Shown here in pieces: positions 44,532 through 56,440 of a stretch of DNA of 64,000 nt. The DNA is from Mytilus californianus (Eukaryota > Mollusca > Bivalvia > Mytilida > Mytilidae). The translations under genes were made by a program, and so were the position numbers. The stretch spans positions 97,345,285 to 97,409,284 of the forward strand of contig NW_026262734.1 of the NCBI RefSeq assembly GCF_021869535.1, read 5' to 3'. Every line of letters begins with the position of its first letter. Position 1 is the first letter of the stretch. The notes below the pieces were generated by a model. The model was given only the letters and a program-made list of their open reading frames with translations, did no database searches and was not told the origin of the DNA.

Positions 44532-45297
44532 GGTCGTCAAGTTGGTTACTTAACTATAATATTCCCTATTGGTTCATTCTTCCTTATTCGCTTCTTTTTT
44601 CCTTATTTATTCCTTATTCGCTACTTTTTCGTTATTTATTCCTTTTTCGCTACTTTTTCGTTATTTATTCCTTGTTCGCTACTTTTGCGTTATTCAAAAA
44701 TGAATATAACATTCTTTGCTTTGATCATTTTATCCTTAATTTTAACGACTGTTTGAGGTATTTTGAAAGAGGCAAGTGTGCCAACCACAAATTATTATTT
44801 CAGTGCGAAATCATTCTGTAAAACGTGTTTATACCGTCTCAATGTTAGACTATTTTGTTTTAACAATAACTTGCCTTTTTGATGCCATTATTCGTTTCTG
44901 TCATGACTTTTTTTTGTACTTTGTAAGTTTTTCGGTGCGAATTTACACTGTAAGCGCGTACTACATGTAGTATGAACCCATGTACTTGATGGACTGATAC
45001 CATGTTACATGTACTTATTCGATACTTATTCGTTCCTTATGCGTTTTTATACGTTACCCCCTTTTAATGATTTCTTTTCTGTTATTTTTCTTGTCTCTGG
45101 TGTTAGTTATCGGTTCGTAGATGTTAAATTTCCCTGTTGGCGCGTATGTCCCCGTCTCCGCGCTCGACTGATACTCTTTTACTTATTCGCTACTTATTCT
45201 TCCCTTATTCGCTTTGTTAGACGTTGCGGATAAGAAATAAGGAATAAGTAACGAATAAAGAATAAGGAAAAAGGAATTAGTAACCAACTTAACGACC
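44532..45297. mobile_element. Terminal-inverted-repeat element next to the satellite
   Basis: Left end ggtcgtcaagttggttact and right end agtaaccaacttaacgacc are inverted with one mismatch in 19. Just inside, repeats of ccttattcgctac on the left (44570-44690) face gtaacgaataaag on the right (45240-45275). It is 766 bp and has no recognisable protein. Confidence 0.75.
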
Positions 45298-45299
45298 CT

Positions 45300-46196
45300 A
45301 TATCTAATATATGAGGGCCTTTAAAGTCATACACTCTCAATAGAGCCACGACAGGAACAATTGTCTCATCCTCACTATTTTCCCATTGGTTCTTACACTT
45401 GCTGCATGGTATTAAATTGTTCTCATCTACGAAAATGTAGATTCATTCAGCCGCCAATCTACCTAGCTCTCATATGAAAGTTTCCTTAGTATAACCTTTT
45501 GTTTGATTGTTTTAAATGGTAAGACTTGTGAACAATTATAATGTTATGAATATGAACAATCAGTATAAAAAAGAGACGTGCACGGTACATATATGATTGC
45601 CAATGAGACAACTATCCAACAGAGTTCACTGAATTATGTGCTATATGCAATTATAGGTCACCGTGCGGTCTTCAACAATGAAAAAAACCCATACCGTATA
45701 TTAATCAGCTATATACAATACTCCCACAAGCAGTCAGACACGCTGAGCCGGATTTTCAACGTGCTACTACTCACAAGGTTCGGAATAAGGCAAGAAGACA
45801 TGTTTTCAATTGTTTCACATTTGATACATGACTGCTTTCGAACGTCTCCTGACTAAAATTCTATTATAAAATCTCTAATATTTGTGAATTCGTTTAAATA
45901 GAATTGTTTTTTACCTTTATTTAATTGCTATGTTTTACGACAAACAAATCATCATGATCATTACTGAGAGATTTAAACGGAAATCGAGAAAATGAATCAA
46001 TAAATTCTTTAATCACTCCTGATAAAACATGTTTCAAACTTTTGAATTACATCAGATTCAAATAACTCGTGTACAGACTAGGCAAAATGTCTCAGAACCT
46101 GTTTTACGCAGTATCGACATGATCTATATGTAGTTTTTCTTTTCTTTTTCTTTTTATATATGCAAAAGCTGTAACAGTTTCACTAATATCACTTGC
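45300..46196. other. Spacer with a family A copy
   Basis: A family A head and body is at about 45565-45715 (tatgattgccaatgagaca, gtcaccgtgcggtcttcaa). No other feature was seen. Confidence 0.5.
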
Positions 46197-46201
46197 GCCC
46201 A
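46197..46201. repeat. Target site duplication of the BEL/Pao element, left
   Basis: gccca directly before the left LTR, repeated at 51714-51718. Confidence 0.85.
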
Positions 46202-46761
46202 TGTAATGGCCTGACCATTAAGTATAACCACGATTGGGCTCAAGCAATAAGACTATCAGGTGCTGACAATTTATTCTCAAACCAATCTAAACAAATGGTA
46301 AAAAGCTGAAAATACAAATAAAATACAATTTTACAATGTGTTCAATTAATGTTATTATAACGAAATGTCAAAAGTAATTGATAGCACAGTCCGTTGAATG
46401 CGAGAAAATGTTGTACTTTCAAGAACGGTTAAATTTCAGGTATTTCACGGAGAAAAGGTTCAAATATGTAGAGAGCAATTTGAAGGGTTCAAATACAATG
46501 CTGTAGAATTAACTCACTTTGTGGTTAGCCACGAAGTGTGTCCAAGATGACGTTTGTCCTTAGAATGTTCTCCAGTACTGGTATGACCTTGCAATTTTCA
46601 GTTTTAGATACGCGTGTGAGAGAGGGAAAGGTAGCGACGATACGATGTTTTAACGTTCTTATAAGGTTAAAGATGAATAATCCTCCTAGACTGGAACACA
46701 TAAATAGATTAAGAATATAATCAAACGAACTATATAAATTACGGAACGGTGTAACAGAATA
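46202..46761 (-). repeat. BEL/Pao 3' LTR (left)
   Basis: 560 bp, from tgtaatggcctgaccattaa to cggtgtaacagaata on the plus strand. In element orientation it starts TATTCTG and ends ATTACA. Confidence 0.92.
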
Positions 46762-46921
46762 CTCCCCGTCTGATGTCTATCTGATATCACTATTTCATAA
46801 TTTTTTCGAATATGAATACAAGATTTACATAAATGAATAAATCCCAATATAAATTGAATATATACAGGTGAAATGTCCACTATTGGTCGTGTGAGAAATA
46901 TCAGATCTCAACGACTTTTCA

Positions 46922-47347
46922 CTATAAAGGTTCCTGAATAAGTACGTTCCACGGGAAACTGGGTAGGCACAGTTTCTTGTCCTTTAGAAGAAGGGTGTCT
47001 CGGACGACATTGTTGTGTTCTGTAGAATGTTTCATTACTGCTGTATCGATTATGGGAACAGTTTTCTCCAACGTTGTTAGACGGCGATGACGATCGAAGA
47101 TGGTCCTCCGGTAAGTATAACACGAGTTAGTAGTTGGTTGTCTTCCGATTTGGCAAAATGACACATCTTTGTGAGTATCAGACGAAATAAGGCGTTTCGT
47201 CATAACGTTCAATCCTGCAGATCTAGTCGCTCTATCTGTAGAGTGGCGTCCTCCATATTTGATTTTGTCGTAGTAATGTCTAAGAAAAGGTGTTACTCTG
47301 TGACGATGTCCAGATAAGACTACTGGTTCCTTTTCACTAAAATTCAA
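46922..47347 (-). pseudogene. BEL/Pao integrase zinc-binding remnant
   Basis: The frame has EPVVLSGHRHR, then HYYDKIKYGGRHS and RSAGLNVMTKRLISS, the pattern of the N-terminal zinc-binding part of a Pao-type integrase. Its usual second-cysteine context is altered to a KDVSFCQIG segment. After RQPTTN it changes to unrelated sequence, then RDTLLLKDKK, which resembles the far C-terminal part. The D-D-E core is missing, consistent with an internal deletion. Confidence 0.6.
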
Positions 47348-47379
47348 GTCAGATTTGGCAATACTGCTTCCTCCTCGTA

Positions 47380-48110
47380 TTAGACTTGCTCGTTCAATGG
47401 CAGATTGAGATTGGCAATAGGTCCTTCTTTCGGAATAGGTTTGTGAATGCTATTGATTGCCTCTCCATGAACTTCAGGTCTTGTTGATTTCGGAATGAAA
47501 TTTTCTTTATCCATAGAATTTTCTATAGAAGTTACAGATTCTGCTTTTAGTGACACGAGTGCTGTCCCTTTAGAGAAATTCTTGAGTTTACTAGATTTGG
47601 CACTAGATTCAGTACACTCAAGGAATTGTATGGAGTGCATTTTTGCAACCTTCACATCTGAATTTAAGTTTGGGTAGTTTTCTTCACCAACGATTGGATT
47701 TTCGTCCTTGACAGATATTTCCGGTCTTGAGGCGTTGAGAAGTTGTTCTGGTTTCGTGATTGAAACGTTAGTTATCTTTGTGTTGACTTCAAGCGTAACA
47801 GTTTGCTTGTCAATGTATGTATTTCCAATTATGACCCAACCAAGTTTAAATTTTTGGGCAAATGGAGTTCTGGATAGTCCTAGGCGTTGTTCAAGGACGT
47901 GATGTGCCTCTATAAGGTCTTTTCCAATTAAGAGTAGAATTTGTCAACGTTCCTCTATCGGTGGAATGCTTCCTACGAGTTCTTTTAGATGAGGATGATA
48001 CATTGCGACTTCAGGAGTAGGAATTTCGTCTCGATTATTGGGAATATTATTACATTCAATTAATGTAGGCAGATCAAATTGTACGTCACCGTGTACAGAC
48101 GAAATTGTTT
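47380..48110 (-). pseudogene. BEL/Pao protease remainder and linker
   Basis: Downstream of the frameshift near 48110, another minus frame continues the aspartic-protease domain: LPTLIECNNIPNN, PEVAMYHPHLKEL, a stop at about 47945, then LLIGKDLIEAHHVLEQRLG and FKLGWVIIG. A linker without recognisable domain runs from about 47655 to 47380 and ends at a stop. No YxDD reverse transcriptase box follows. Disabled by one shift and one stop within the protease. Confidence 0.75.
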
Positions 48111-50887
48111 CCTTTTTTCCCGGAAGTAGTTACCCTGCCGGAGCATGTTGTAAGAGAGTAGTTTTGAGGTTTTTCCCGAACGTTGAACAAATTGAAGAAT
48201 TCAGGCGAGGCAAGAGACCGGTTGCTTTGGTCGTCAATGATGGCGTACATCCGGATAATTTTGTCTGACCTGTCCTTGTGGTACACATCCACAGGTAATA
48301 CCTTGGCACAAGATTTCTCACTCTTAGGATCTTTGTGGATCTCTGTGCAGGTTGAACTCACAGAGGTTAACTTGATTTCAGCCGATTCTGTTGGCTCCCC
48401 GCCGTAGGCTTGTCTGGGCGAGCTAGACTGAGAACTTGCAGGTTGCTGTGGTCTAGTTATGTGAAGTGCGGTGGTATGTCGTTGACTTCCACACTCATTA
48501 CAACTTATACTTGCGTTGCAGTCCCGACTTCTGTGTGTGGTTGACTCACAACACTTGTAGCACACATTGTTCTGTCTTAACAGTTCTTTGCGTTCCACGA
48601 TTGATTTGGCTCGGAACGCTCGGCATTCATTCAAGGGATGGTTTTTCTTGTGTAGGATACACAGATCTTGTTGTTGACTGCTGTCTCCAGTTTGCTGTTC
48701 ATCATCCGTCTTATGGACGTTGACTTTATAGTAGGTCTGAGGTGTGAACTTTGGCGCAGCACCTTTTGTATTTGGTGTGACTTTTGACCCAAAGATGAAA
48801 CCAGGATCGTTCGTTATTTTGCTAGTTTCCCTGATGAAGGCAGAGAATTCTGTGAAAGGCGGAAAGGCAACTTCGTGTTTAGACTTGTATCTTGAAGCCC
48901 TTGTTATCCACTTTTCTTGGAGTCCGTATGGCAGTTTTTCTACAATTGGATTTATCCCGGACGAAGAGTCGAAATAAGCTAGCAAACATCCCAGCTTAGG
49001 ATTTTCTTTGTGATACTCTATTTCTGAGATAATAACTGACAAATCGTACAGGAGTGAGTTGTCTTTATTTGTCAGTGTTGGAAAGTTGGCAAGTTTGTTG
49101 ACGAGAGACGCCTCCAACATTATTGGAGCACCATATCGGTCGTCAAGTCTCTCCCATAGTCTGTGTAGGCCCCTTGTTGGGTTGTTGGCATTTGATGCCC
49201 TTATACTCATGGCATGTTTGGCAGACTCTGGTCCAAGCCATTTAATAAGTAGGTCTATCTGCTCCGAGTCTGAAACTTGTAATTCATCTATGACGTTTTT
49301 AAAACTGGCTTTCCATGTATGAAAGGATTCTGCCTGGTCGTTAAAGCTTGTTAGCTGGGAGAACAGCAGGTCCTTGCGTAGGAGAAATCTGGTTATCTCT
49401 AACGTAGGATTGATTTGTTGCAGGTGTGCAGAAGGGGTCTCTTCTATAACGCCTTGTTTTTTGTGTGAGACAGGGATCTTTTCTATAACGCCTTGTTTTT
49501 GTTGTGAGACCGGGATCTTTGCTGAAACGCCCAGTTTTCCTATGCCAGTTACTGTTCCCAGATCTGGGAATACATTAACTTCTGCTGACTTAGCATGTGC
49601 ATGTAAGACAGCAGGTGTCTGTGACGGCAAGTTCAATGCCACGGATGGCACGAACGCTGGTGCTTCATGACTCAGCTCAATCTTAACAGGAATTTGCTTT
49701 ATCTTTTGAGGTCCTGTTACTTCCTGTACAGCAGATGGTACAGGATGTTTATTGACGAAATCTTGGACATGCTGGAGCGGGTCTTCTGTTTCGTCAGGGA
49801 GATCGCTATATGCTTGGCTGCCATCGTATTACAGGATACGAGCCTCGGCTTCTGCGGCTGCAGCTTCTCTTCGTGCTTCGAGAAGGTTTAACTTGGCTTT
49901 CAGCTCGGCTTTTTCTCGGCTTAGACGTGCGGCCTCCTGTTGCATTTGAGCCTTCCTGCGTATGGCCTCTTGTTCTAGTTGCACTTTTCTGTGTATTGCC
50001 TCTTGTTCCATTTCAGCCTTTGTACGCGCGGCTTCTTGTTCCATACGTGTGGCTTCCTGTTCAATTATAGCCTTTTTACGTGCGGCTTCTTGCTCCATTT
50101 CAGCCTTATTGCGTGTGGCTTCTTGCTCCATTTCAGCCTTTTTGCGTGCAGCTTCTTGCTCCATTTCAGCCTTTTTGCGTGCTGCTTCCTGTTCCATTTC
50201 AGTTTGCCTGAACAAGGCTTGTTCCTCTAACATTGCCTCCTGTTGTAGGATAAGTGCATGTTGTTCGACAAAGGATATTTTTGATTTAGCGGCCTCTGCT
50301 TTGGCACGCTTCCTCCGTGCTAGGCTTGACATGTCAGACACGTTAGAGCTGCCGCTATGCGAGGTTTTCTTACTCTTTGAGGTCTTTGTTTTAGTAGATT
50401 TAGCCTTGGTCAGGGCGATGTGCTGTTCGTGCAATGTTTCTATTGCCAGGTCCAATTTGGACAGTCGAATATCCAACGTGAAATTACATGCGTCTATGTT
50501 CTTTAGACTGTCCAATGTTCTGGTCCTTTTCAGAAAGTTCAGGTATTCATCTGTGAGCCTACGATAGTTAGTACAGGCTTTTACAAGTTTGTCCTGTGCT
50601 GTTAAGAGTTGCTGGAGCTCGTTAGGTGGCATGGTGACTTCCAATAACTGGGATTCTATATCAGACCAGAGGGTCTCTAGTTCCTGACAGAACTTGTCAC
50701 GTTTTTCTGTGAATGCTCCCTGGCCTTTTTCCGTGAGGTCACGTACTCGCCTAGTCTCGGGATTTTCCTCTACATTCGACGGATTGTCCACAGGCTGTCT
50801 GGCATCTATTTTCAGTTCCGTGTCTCTTTAGAGTTTTGTTTCTTGACGCTCGGGGTCATCTTGGCGTTCTGCGTGATCAGAATCCAT
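48086..50887 (-). pseudogene. BEL/Pao gag and start of protease, with in-frame stops
   Basis: The frame opens at ATG 50887-50885 and is in one phase down to 48086, but has stop codons at about 50830 and 49829. In order: an N-terminal helical region, KTKTSKSKKTS basic stretch, a long coiled coil of about ten 11-residue EMEQEAARKKA-type repeats (49960-50215), the gag core (FHTWKASF, SAKHAMSIRA, ERLDDRYGAP), and two zinc knuckles (CYKCCESTTHRSRDC and CNECGSQRHTTALH). The start of the protease follows, with AIIDDQSNRS as the active-site strand. A run of A and G near 48110 is where the frame is lost. The GTG at 50791 is not a likely start. Confidence 0.85.
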
Positions 50888-51153
50888 GTTTCCTAATCAA
50901 CTAACGGATAGTAAGATTAAAATAGACTGTTGCAAACGTTGGCGGTTTGCTGCCTGGTACACACAAGCTGTGTTGCGTAATGTTGTAGTAACAGTTGTAA
51001 CGATACTACGTTGCAGTTCCTTGTCTGGATATGTGTAGACAGGTTGTCGTCAATTTACTGTACGTTAAGGGATGACGCGTTTGTTGTAGCCGTAGAACTG
51101 ACGTGGAGTGGCGTAATCTGTGAGACACAACAGGCAAGTTGTAGACTTTCTAC

Positions 51154-51713
51154 TGTAATGGCCTGACCATTAAGTATAACCACGATTGGGCTCAAGCAAT
51201 AAGACTATCAGGTGCTGACAATTTATTCTCAAACCAATCTAAACAAATGGTAAAAAGCTGAAAATACAAATAAAATACAATTTTACAATGTGTTCAATTA
51301 ATGTTATTATAACGAAATGTCAAAAGTAATTGATAGCACAGTCCGTTGAATTCGAGAAAATGTTGTACTTTCAAGAACGGTTAAATTTCAGGTATTTCAC
51401 GGAGAAAAGGTTCAAATATGTAGAGAGCAATTTGAAGGGTTCAAATACAATGTTGTAGAATTAACTCACTCTGTGGATAGCCAAGAATTGTGTCCAAGAT
51501 GACGTTTGTCCTTAGAATGTTCTCCAGTACTGGTATGACCTTGCAATTTTCAGTTTTAGATACGCGTGTGAGAGAGGGAAAGGTAGCGACGATACGATGT
51601 TGTAACGTTCTTATAAGGTTAAAGATGAATAATCCTCCTAGACTGGAACACATAAATAGATTAAGAATATAATCAAACGAACAATATAAATTACGGAACG
51701 GTGTAACAGAATA
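51154..51713 (-). repeat. BEL/Pao 5' LTR (right)
   Basis: 560 bp, the same ends as the left LTR, and about 8 differences counted by eye, mostly at about 51450-51500. Confidence 0.92.
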
Positions 51714-51718
51714 GCCCA
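51714..51718. repeat. Target site duplication of the BEL/Pao element, right
   Basis: gccca directly after the right LTR. Confidence 0.85.
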
Positions 51719-52765
51719 GGTATTCTTTATAAACATATACGGTTAAAAATAAAAATAAACAAAAATAAACAAAAAATAAACAAAACTTGCCAAAATATAC
51801 ATCATTATGATGTTGAATGTGGGCAGTATTTGGAAAAACAAAAACAGTTTATATACTTTTGTTTTCTTGTGCAGAAATTTGATAATGTCTTTGTTGATTA
51901 TTTCCTCGGAATGGACTTTTGTATATTCGTAACTATTGTCTTTTGTGTGTCTTACTATTATAATAAACTTTATTAACTAAAGTCGTAATTACACCATTAT
52001 CATTAATTTTATGTATTAGATCAGAGACATATAATACAAGTATTTTATGTCTCTGATTAGATTCACATTGGAGGGCGTTGGCCCGAATGGGTGTATCTAA
52101 ATATTTACACCAAGATATTAATATTGTCAATGCACAATGATAGTTTTCAAAAGTTTAGGAGGGGTTTTTTCAGCGATTGGATCATACATGTATATTATTG
52201 AAAAGCATGATAAATGCAGGGTATCCAATTTCATTTAACGACATCTTGATGGTTTTCTATAAGGTACGTGTTATCTGAGACTACTATTATTTTTTTTATT
52301 GTAGTAACAGGTGTAATGATAAAATAAGTCTTAGTTACGATCCCAATATACGAAAATAATTTAATTCGTATATATTTTATAATAAATTAAACTATTAAAA
52401 GCTCAACAGAGGTTATAATTATTTATTTGCTTATATATCTTCAATTTAAAAGCTTGATTTAAATTCAGATCAGTTGGCCAAATGGGAGTGCTCCGATAAT
52501 AACGGAGGTACATGTACATACCTATGCAGAACAGATGCAAAAACGAAAGTAGGAATTTTCCAGTGATCAACAATCACTTGACAACAATCAGCCATTAACT
52601 TGATTACAGCCAATACAGTCATAAAAAGTAGAAGAAGAAAGGAACAGAACATTTTTTAAAAAAACAAACGAATTTTAAAGGTAACTCACCAATAATCATG
52701 AAAAAAAGAGTGCAAATTTCCCTGTTGAGAGTATTATCAAACAAAGCCCCTAGATAGAATAAAAA
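51719..52765. other. Spacer, nothing recognised
   Basis: No supported feature. Confidence 0.4.
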
Positions 52766-54101
52766 ACTAGAGGCTCTAAAGAGCCTGTGTCGCTCACCTT
52801 GGTCTATGTGCATATTAAACAAAAGACACAGATGGATTCATGACAAAATTGTGTTTTGGTGATGGTGATGTGTTTGTAGATCTTACTTTACTAAACATTC
52901 TTGCTGCTTACAATTATCTCTATCTATAATGAACTTGGCCAAATAGTTACAGTGGAAAATATTTTGTAAAAATTTACAAAAATTTACAAAATTTATGAAA
53001 ATTGTAAAAAATTGACTATAAAGGGCAATAACTCCTTAAGTGGTCAATTGACAATTTTGGTCATGTTGACTTATTTGTAGATCTTACTTTGCTGTACATT
53101 ATTGCTGTTTACAGTTTACCTCTATCTATAATAATATTCAAGATAATAACCAAAAGCTGCAAAATTTTCTTAAAATTACCAATTCAGGGGCAGCAACCCA
53201 ACAACGTGTTGCCTGATTGGTCTGAAAATTTCAGGGCAGATAGATCTTGACCTAATGAACAATTTTATCCTGTCAGATTTGCTCTAAATGCTTTGGTTTC
53301 AGAGATATGAGCCAAAAACTGCATTTTACCCTATGTACTATTTTTTAGCCATGTCGGCCATCTTGGTTCGCGGGCGGGGTCATCGGACACATTTTTTAAA
53401 CTAGATACCCTAATGATGATTGTGGACAAGTTTGGTTAAATTTGTCGTAGTAGTTTCAGAGGAGAAGAGTTTTGTAAAAGATTACTAAAATTTACGAAAA
53501 ATGGTTAAAAATTGACTATAAAGGGCAATAACTCCTTAAGGGGTCAACTGACCATTTTGGTCTATTTGACTTATTTGTAGATCTTTCTATACTGAACATT
53601 ATTGCTGTTTACAGTTTATCTCTATCTATAATATTATTCAAGATAATAACCAAAAACTGCAAAATTGCCTTAAAATTACCAATTCAGGGGCAGCAATCCA
53701 ACAACGGGTTGTCTGATTCATCTGAAAATTTTAGGGCAGATAGATCTTAACCTGATGAACATTTTTACCATGTCAGATTTGCTCTAAATGCTTTAGTTTC
53801 AGAGATATAAGCCAAAAACTGCATTTTACCCCTATGTTCTATTTTTAGCCATGTCGGCCATGTTGGTTGGCAGGCGGGGTCATCGGACATATTTTTAAAA
53901 CTAGATACCCTAATGATGGATGTGGCCAAGTTTGGTTAAATTTGGTCTAGTAGTTTCAGAGGAGAAGATTTTTGTAAAAGTTAACGGACGACGACGACGG
54001 ACGACGACGGACGACGGACGACGACGGACGACGGACGATTACGACGGACGCCAAGTGATGAGAAAAGCTCACTTGGCCCTTTGGGCCAGGTGAGCTAAAA
54101 A
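52766..54101 (+). mobile_element. Hairpin-ended element H, copy 1 (Helitron-like candidate)
   Basis: The left end has aggctctaaagagcct (hairpin) then cgctcacct. The right end has cacttggccctttgggccag (hairpin) then gtgagctaaaaa. The GCTCACCT word is inverted between the two ends. The body has two halves of about 480 bp that repeat each other (aagggcaataactccttaag at about 53022 and 53521). A gacgacggac-type simple repeat sits before the right hairpin. A hairpin 6-7 bases before CTAA, a simple-repeat tract and lack of coding fit non-autonomous Helitron-like elements; that class is inferred. Copy 2, reversed, is at 60858-61862. Confidence 0.8.
53985..54055. repeat. GACGACGGAC simple repeat
   Basis: Irregular run of gacgac, ggac and gacgg words inside element H. 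Confidence 0.9.
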
Positions 54102-54825
54102 CCCAAACAAACAAACAAACAAACAACAAACATAGTTATGTTTCCTGCCATCCTGTCTACTATTAATTTTCATACCTACCTACCCCAATGTCTGACTTCC
54201 GTTTAAGTTCCAATTAACATGAATCATTAGCAAATGAAATAATGAGAGAAAAAGGAGGGATTGACACAGGGGTGCTCATTTCCCGAATCCCTCTTTTTTG
54301 TAATTTTTTCCCTCTTCCAACTGTTTTCCCTTTTTCCAGATCGTTACTAATGGGTGTTTAACGATCTTGACTACCTATCAGGGTCTTGCATGGTTGGTAT
54401 CCCACATCCCCCTTTTTTACCCCTACATCCCCCTTTTTTCCCCTACATCCCACATCCCAGAAGCTTGTCACCCCCTCTATAATGAAAGCCTCTCCCCACG
54501 AAAAATAAAGTTCTTTTTTAGCTCCCTGCCTATCCTTAATTTCCATACTTACCCTAACCAATTTAATGGTCTGACATCCTTCAAAATTGTTTTAAGTCCT
54601 GACATTTTTTTGTTCAGCTAAAGTCAAGATTATTCGCTACACTTGATGCCAGATGAGGACCAGTTGCTGTCATAAAATCAGTAGTGGTGGTAAATTGTTG
54701 TTATCTAATGATGAATGTATTTTTTGTTGGTTTTGTCAAATCTTGATTTATTGGACAGATCAATTTAGGCATTTAAGAGGTATTCATGTTATCATAGTTT
54801 AAGTTCTTGTAAATTTTCAATATTT
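54102..54825. other. Spacer with pyrimidine-rich tandem text
   Basis: Around 54290-54480 the words ccctctttttt, catcccccttttttacccct and catcccccttttttcccct give a degenerate short repeat. Minus-strand purine frames here are not genes. Confidence 0.5.
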
Positions 54826-54930
54826 ATATGTTATGTTATGTTATGTTATTATGTTATGTTATGTTATGTTATGTTATGTTATGTTATGTTATGTTGTTAT
54901 TTTATGTTATGTTGTTATTTTTATGTTTTA
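54826..54930. repeat. (TTATG)n microsatellite
   Basis: About 18 copies of the pentamer, with a few single-base breaks. Confidence 0.95.
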
Positions 54931-55943
54931 TTCCATTGCGTACCATTTATTTAGCCTAGTGTCTGCTGACCACATTTGTTTACATTGAATTCTAAATATT
55001 AAAATCTAATTTATCTTATGCCCTAAATAAAAGCATTGCATAAATCATGAACTATGACTTTTACTACACAGTGTACAATGTACACACTCAAAATCTCATT
55101 TATTTCATAGTATTTCTTTTTTTTTTAATTGCAAATGTGCCAGTAAATAAGTCTCTTAGGCATGATCAAGTAAGGCTTTTGCAACTAGTTAGGCCAAAAA
55201 TAAAATTTAAATTGTTTGATGCTGTCTACCTACCCACCCAAAGAGCAGCCTGCCCACAAAAGTTTATTACACAAATCGGTTCAGATTTTATGAAAAAAGA
55301 TTTTTTCCTGCTCTAAAGTCGTTTGCTTATCTAAAACATGACTAACTTATGTTGTTGGTTATAAAAAATTAATCCCACCTACCTACCCAACCCTGCAAAG
55401 GCCTGGTTAGGCAACATCAAACAAAGAATTTTTTAAGGGTGGCCTTAACTTACCATGTTCAATTAGGCCTTTTAACTCAGCTCGCTGTATTTATCTTGGT
55501 TTTAGCATTTCTATACAATTTTTTTCAGGAGCTAAATTTGTCAAAAGAGCCGGGACAGTAAGGCCCTTATTTGGCCTAAATATAAGTGCAAATTAAAAAG
55601 TTGCCATACATATTCTTAAATTTGTGCTAACTACGCTAGGGTACAAGGTGTTCAGAAAATATATTAGATTTGTGAAGTATGTGCACACCTAAGAAACAAC
55701 TTTATATTTGGAAGGATAATGTCAATAGTTATAATAAAGCTTCTCTTAAATTATTTTGTTTCTTGGCTGCGCATGATGTTTCCATAATGGAAATAACAAC
55801 TAAAGCAGCATACATTATGCAGTTTTCTTCATTTTCATGAAAACGGTGCATATATAATGATGTAATTATGACATTATAACATAAAAAATCTTATGTAATT
55901 CATGTATATTTCTTGATTTTATGCATTTCTAAACATTATGATA
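54931..55943. other. Spacer, nothing firm
   Basis: Repeated words cctacctaccca at 55226 and 55377 suggest an old dispersed element. A frame of 89 codons at 55047 has no support. Confidence 0.35.
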
Positions 55944-56440
55944 AATTGAGAATGGAAATGGAAATGGGGAATATGTCAAAGAGACAACAACCCGACCAAA
56001 GAGCAGACAACAGCCGAAGGCCACCAACGGGTCTTCAACGCAGCAAGAAAATCCCGCACCCGGAGGTGGTCCTCAGCTGGCCCCTAAATAAAATTGTGTA
56101 CTAGTTCAGTGAAAATGGACGTCATACTAAACTCCAAAACATATAAATGAACTAAAATTAAAAAACTTACAAGACTAACAAAGGCCAGAGGCTCCTGACT
56201 TTGGGACAGGCGCAAAAATACGGCGGGGTTAAACATGTTTTGTGAGATCTCAACCCTCCGCTATACCTCTAGCCAATGTAGAATAAAGAAACACACAGCG
56301 ATACGCCAGTAAAACTCAGTTTAAAAGAAGTCCGAGCCCGATGTCAGAATAGGTAACAAAAGAAACTAAGCAAAATGGCAATGATACATAAATTAACAAA
56401 GGACTACTAGCAGTTACTGACATGCCAGCTCCAGATTGTC
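55944..56440 (+). repeat. Dispersed family B copy, best preserved
   Basis: Starts tgagaatggaaatggaaatg, runs through acaacccgaccaaagagcag, ccaccaacgggtcttcaacg, cccgcacccggaggtgg, ctgactttgggacaggcg and cggcggggttaaacatg to catgccagctccag. Parallel in layout to the copy at 29575. Confidence 0.9.

Larger units (their letters stand above)
46202..51713 (-). mobile_element. BEL/Pao LTR retrotransposon, internally deleted
   Basis: Two 560-bp LTRs, a 5-bp target duplication (gccca) and minus-strand gag, zinc-knuckle and protease sequence identify a BEL/Pao element. The internal part is only about 4.4 kb. After the protease it passes straight to an integrase zinc-binding remnant, so reverse transcriptase, RNase H and the integrase core are gone. 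Stops and a frameshift break gag-protease. A purine tract (gacggggag) lies directly before the 3' LTR in element orientation. The LTRs differ at about 8 positions, so insertion is fairly recent, but the copy cannot move on its own. Confidence 0.9.

Noticed and set aside
43031..44756. Frames of 67-157 codons in the 59-bp satellite
   Set aside because: They follow the satellite unit and shift frame with each small indel.
47495..50567. Plus-strand frames of 60-201 codons
   Set aside because: Antisense shadows of the BEL/Pao gag and protease region. The cysteine- and serine-rich 201-codon frame is the reverse of the coiled-coil repeats.
50791..50791. Start of gag at the GTG near 50791
   Set aside because: The same frame extends upstream to an ATG at 50887, interrupted by a stop. 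The GTG is only where the frame reopens.
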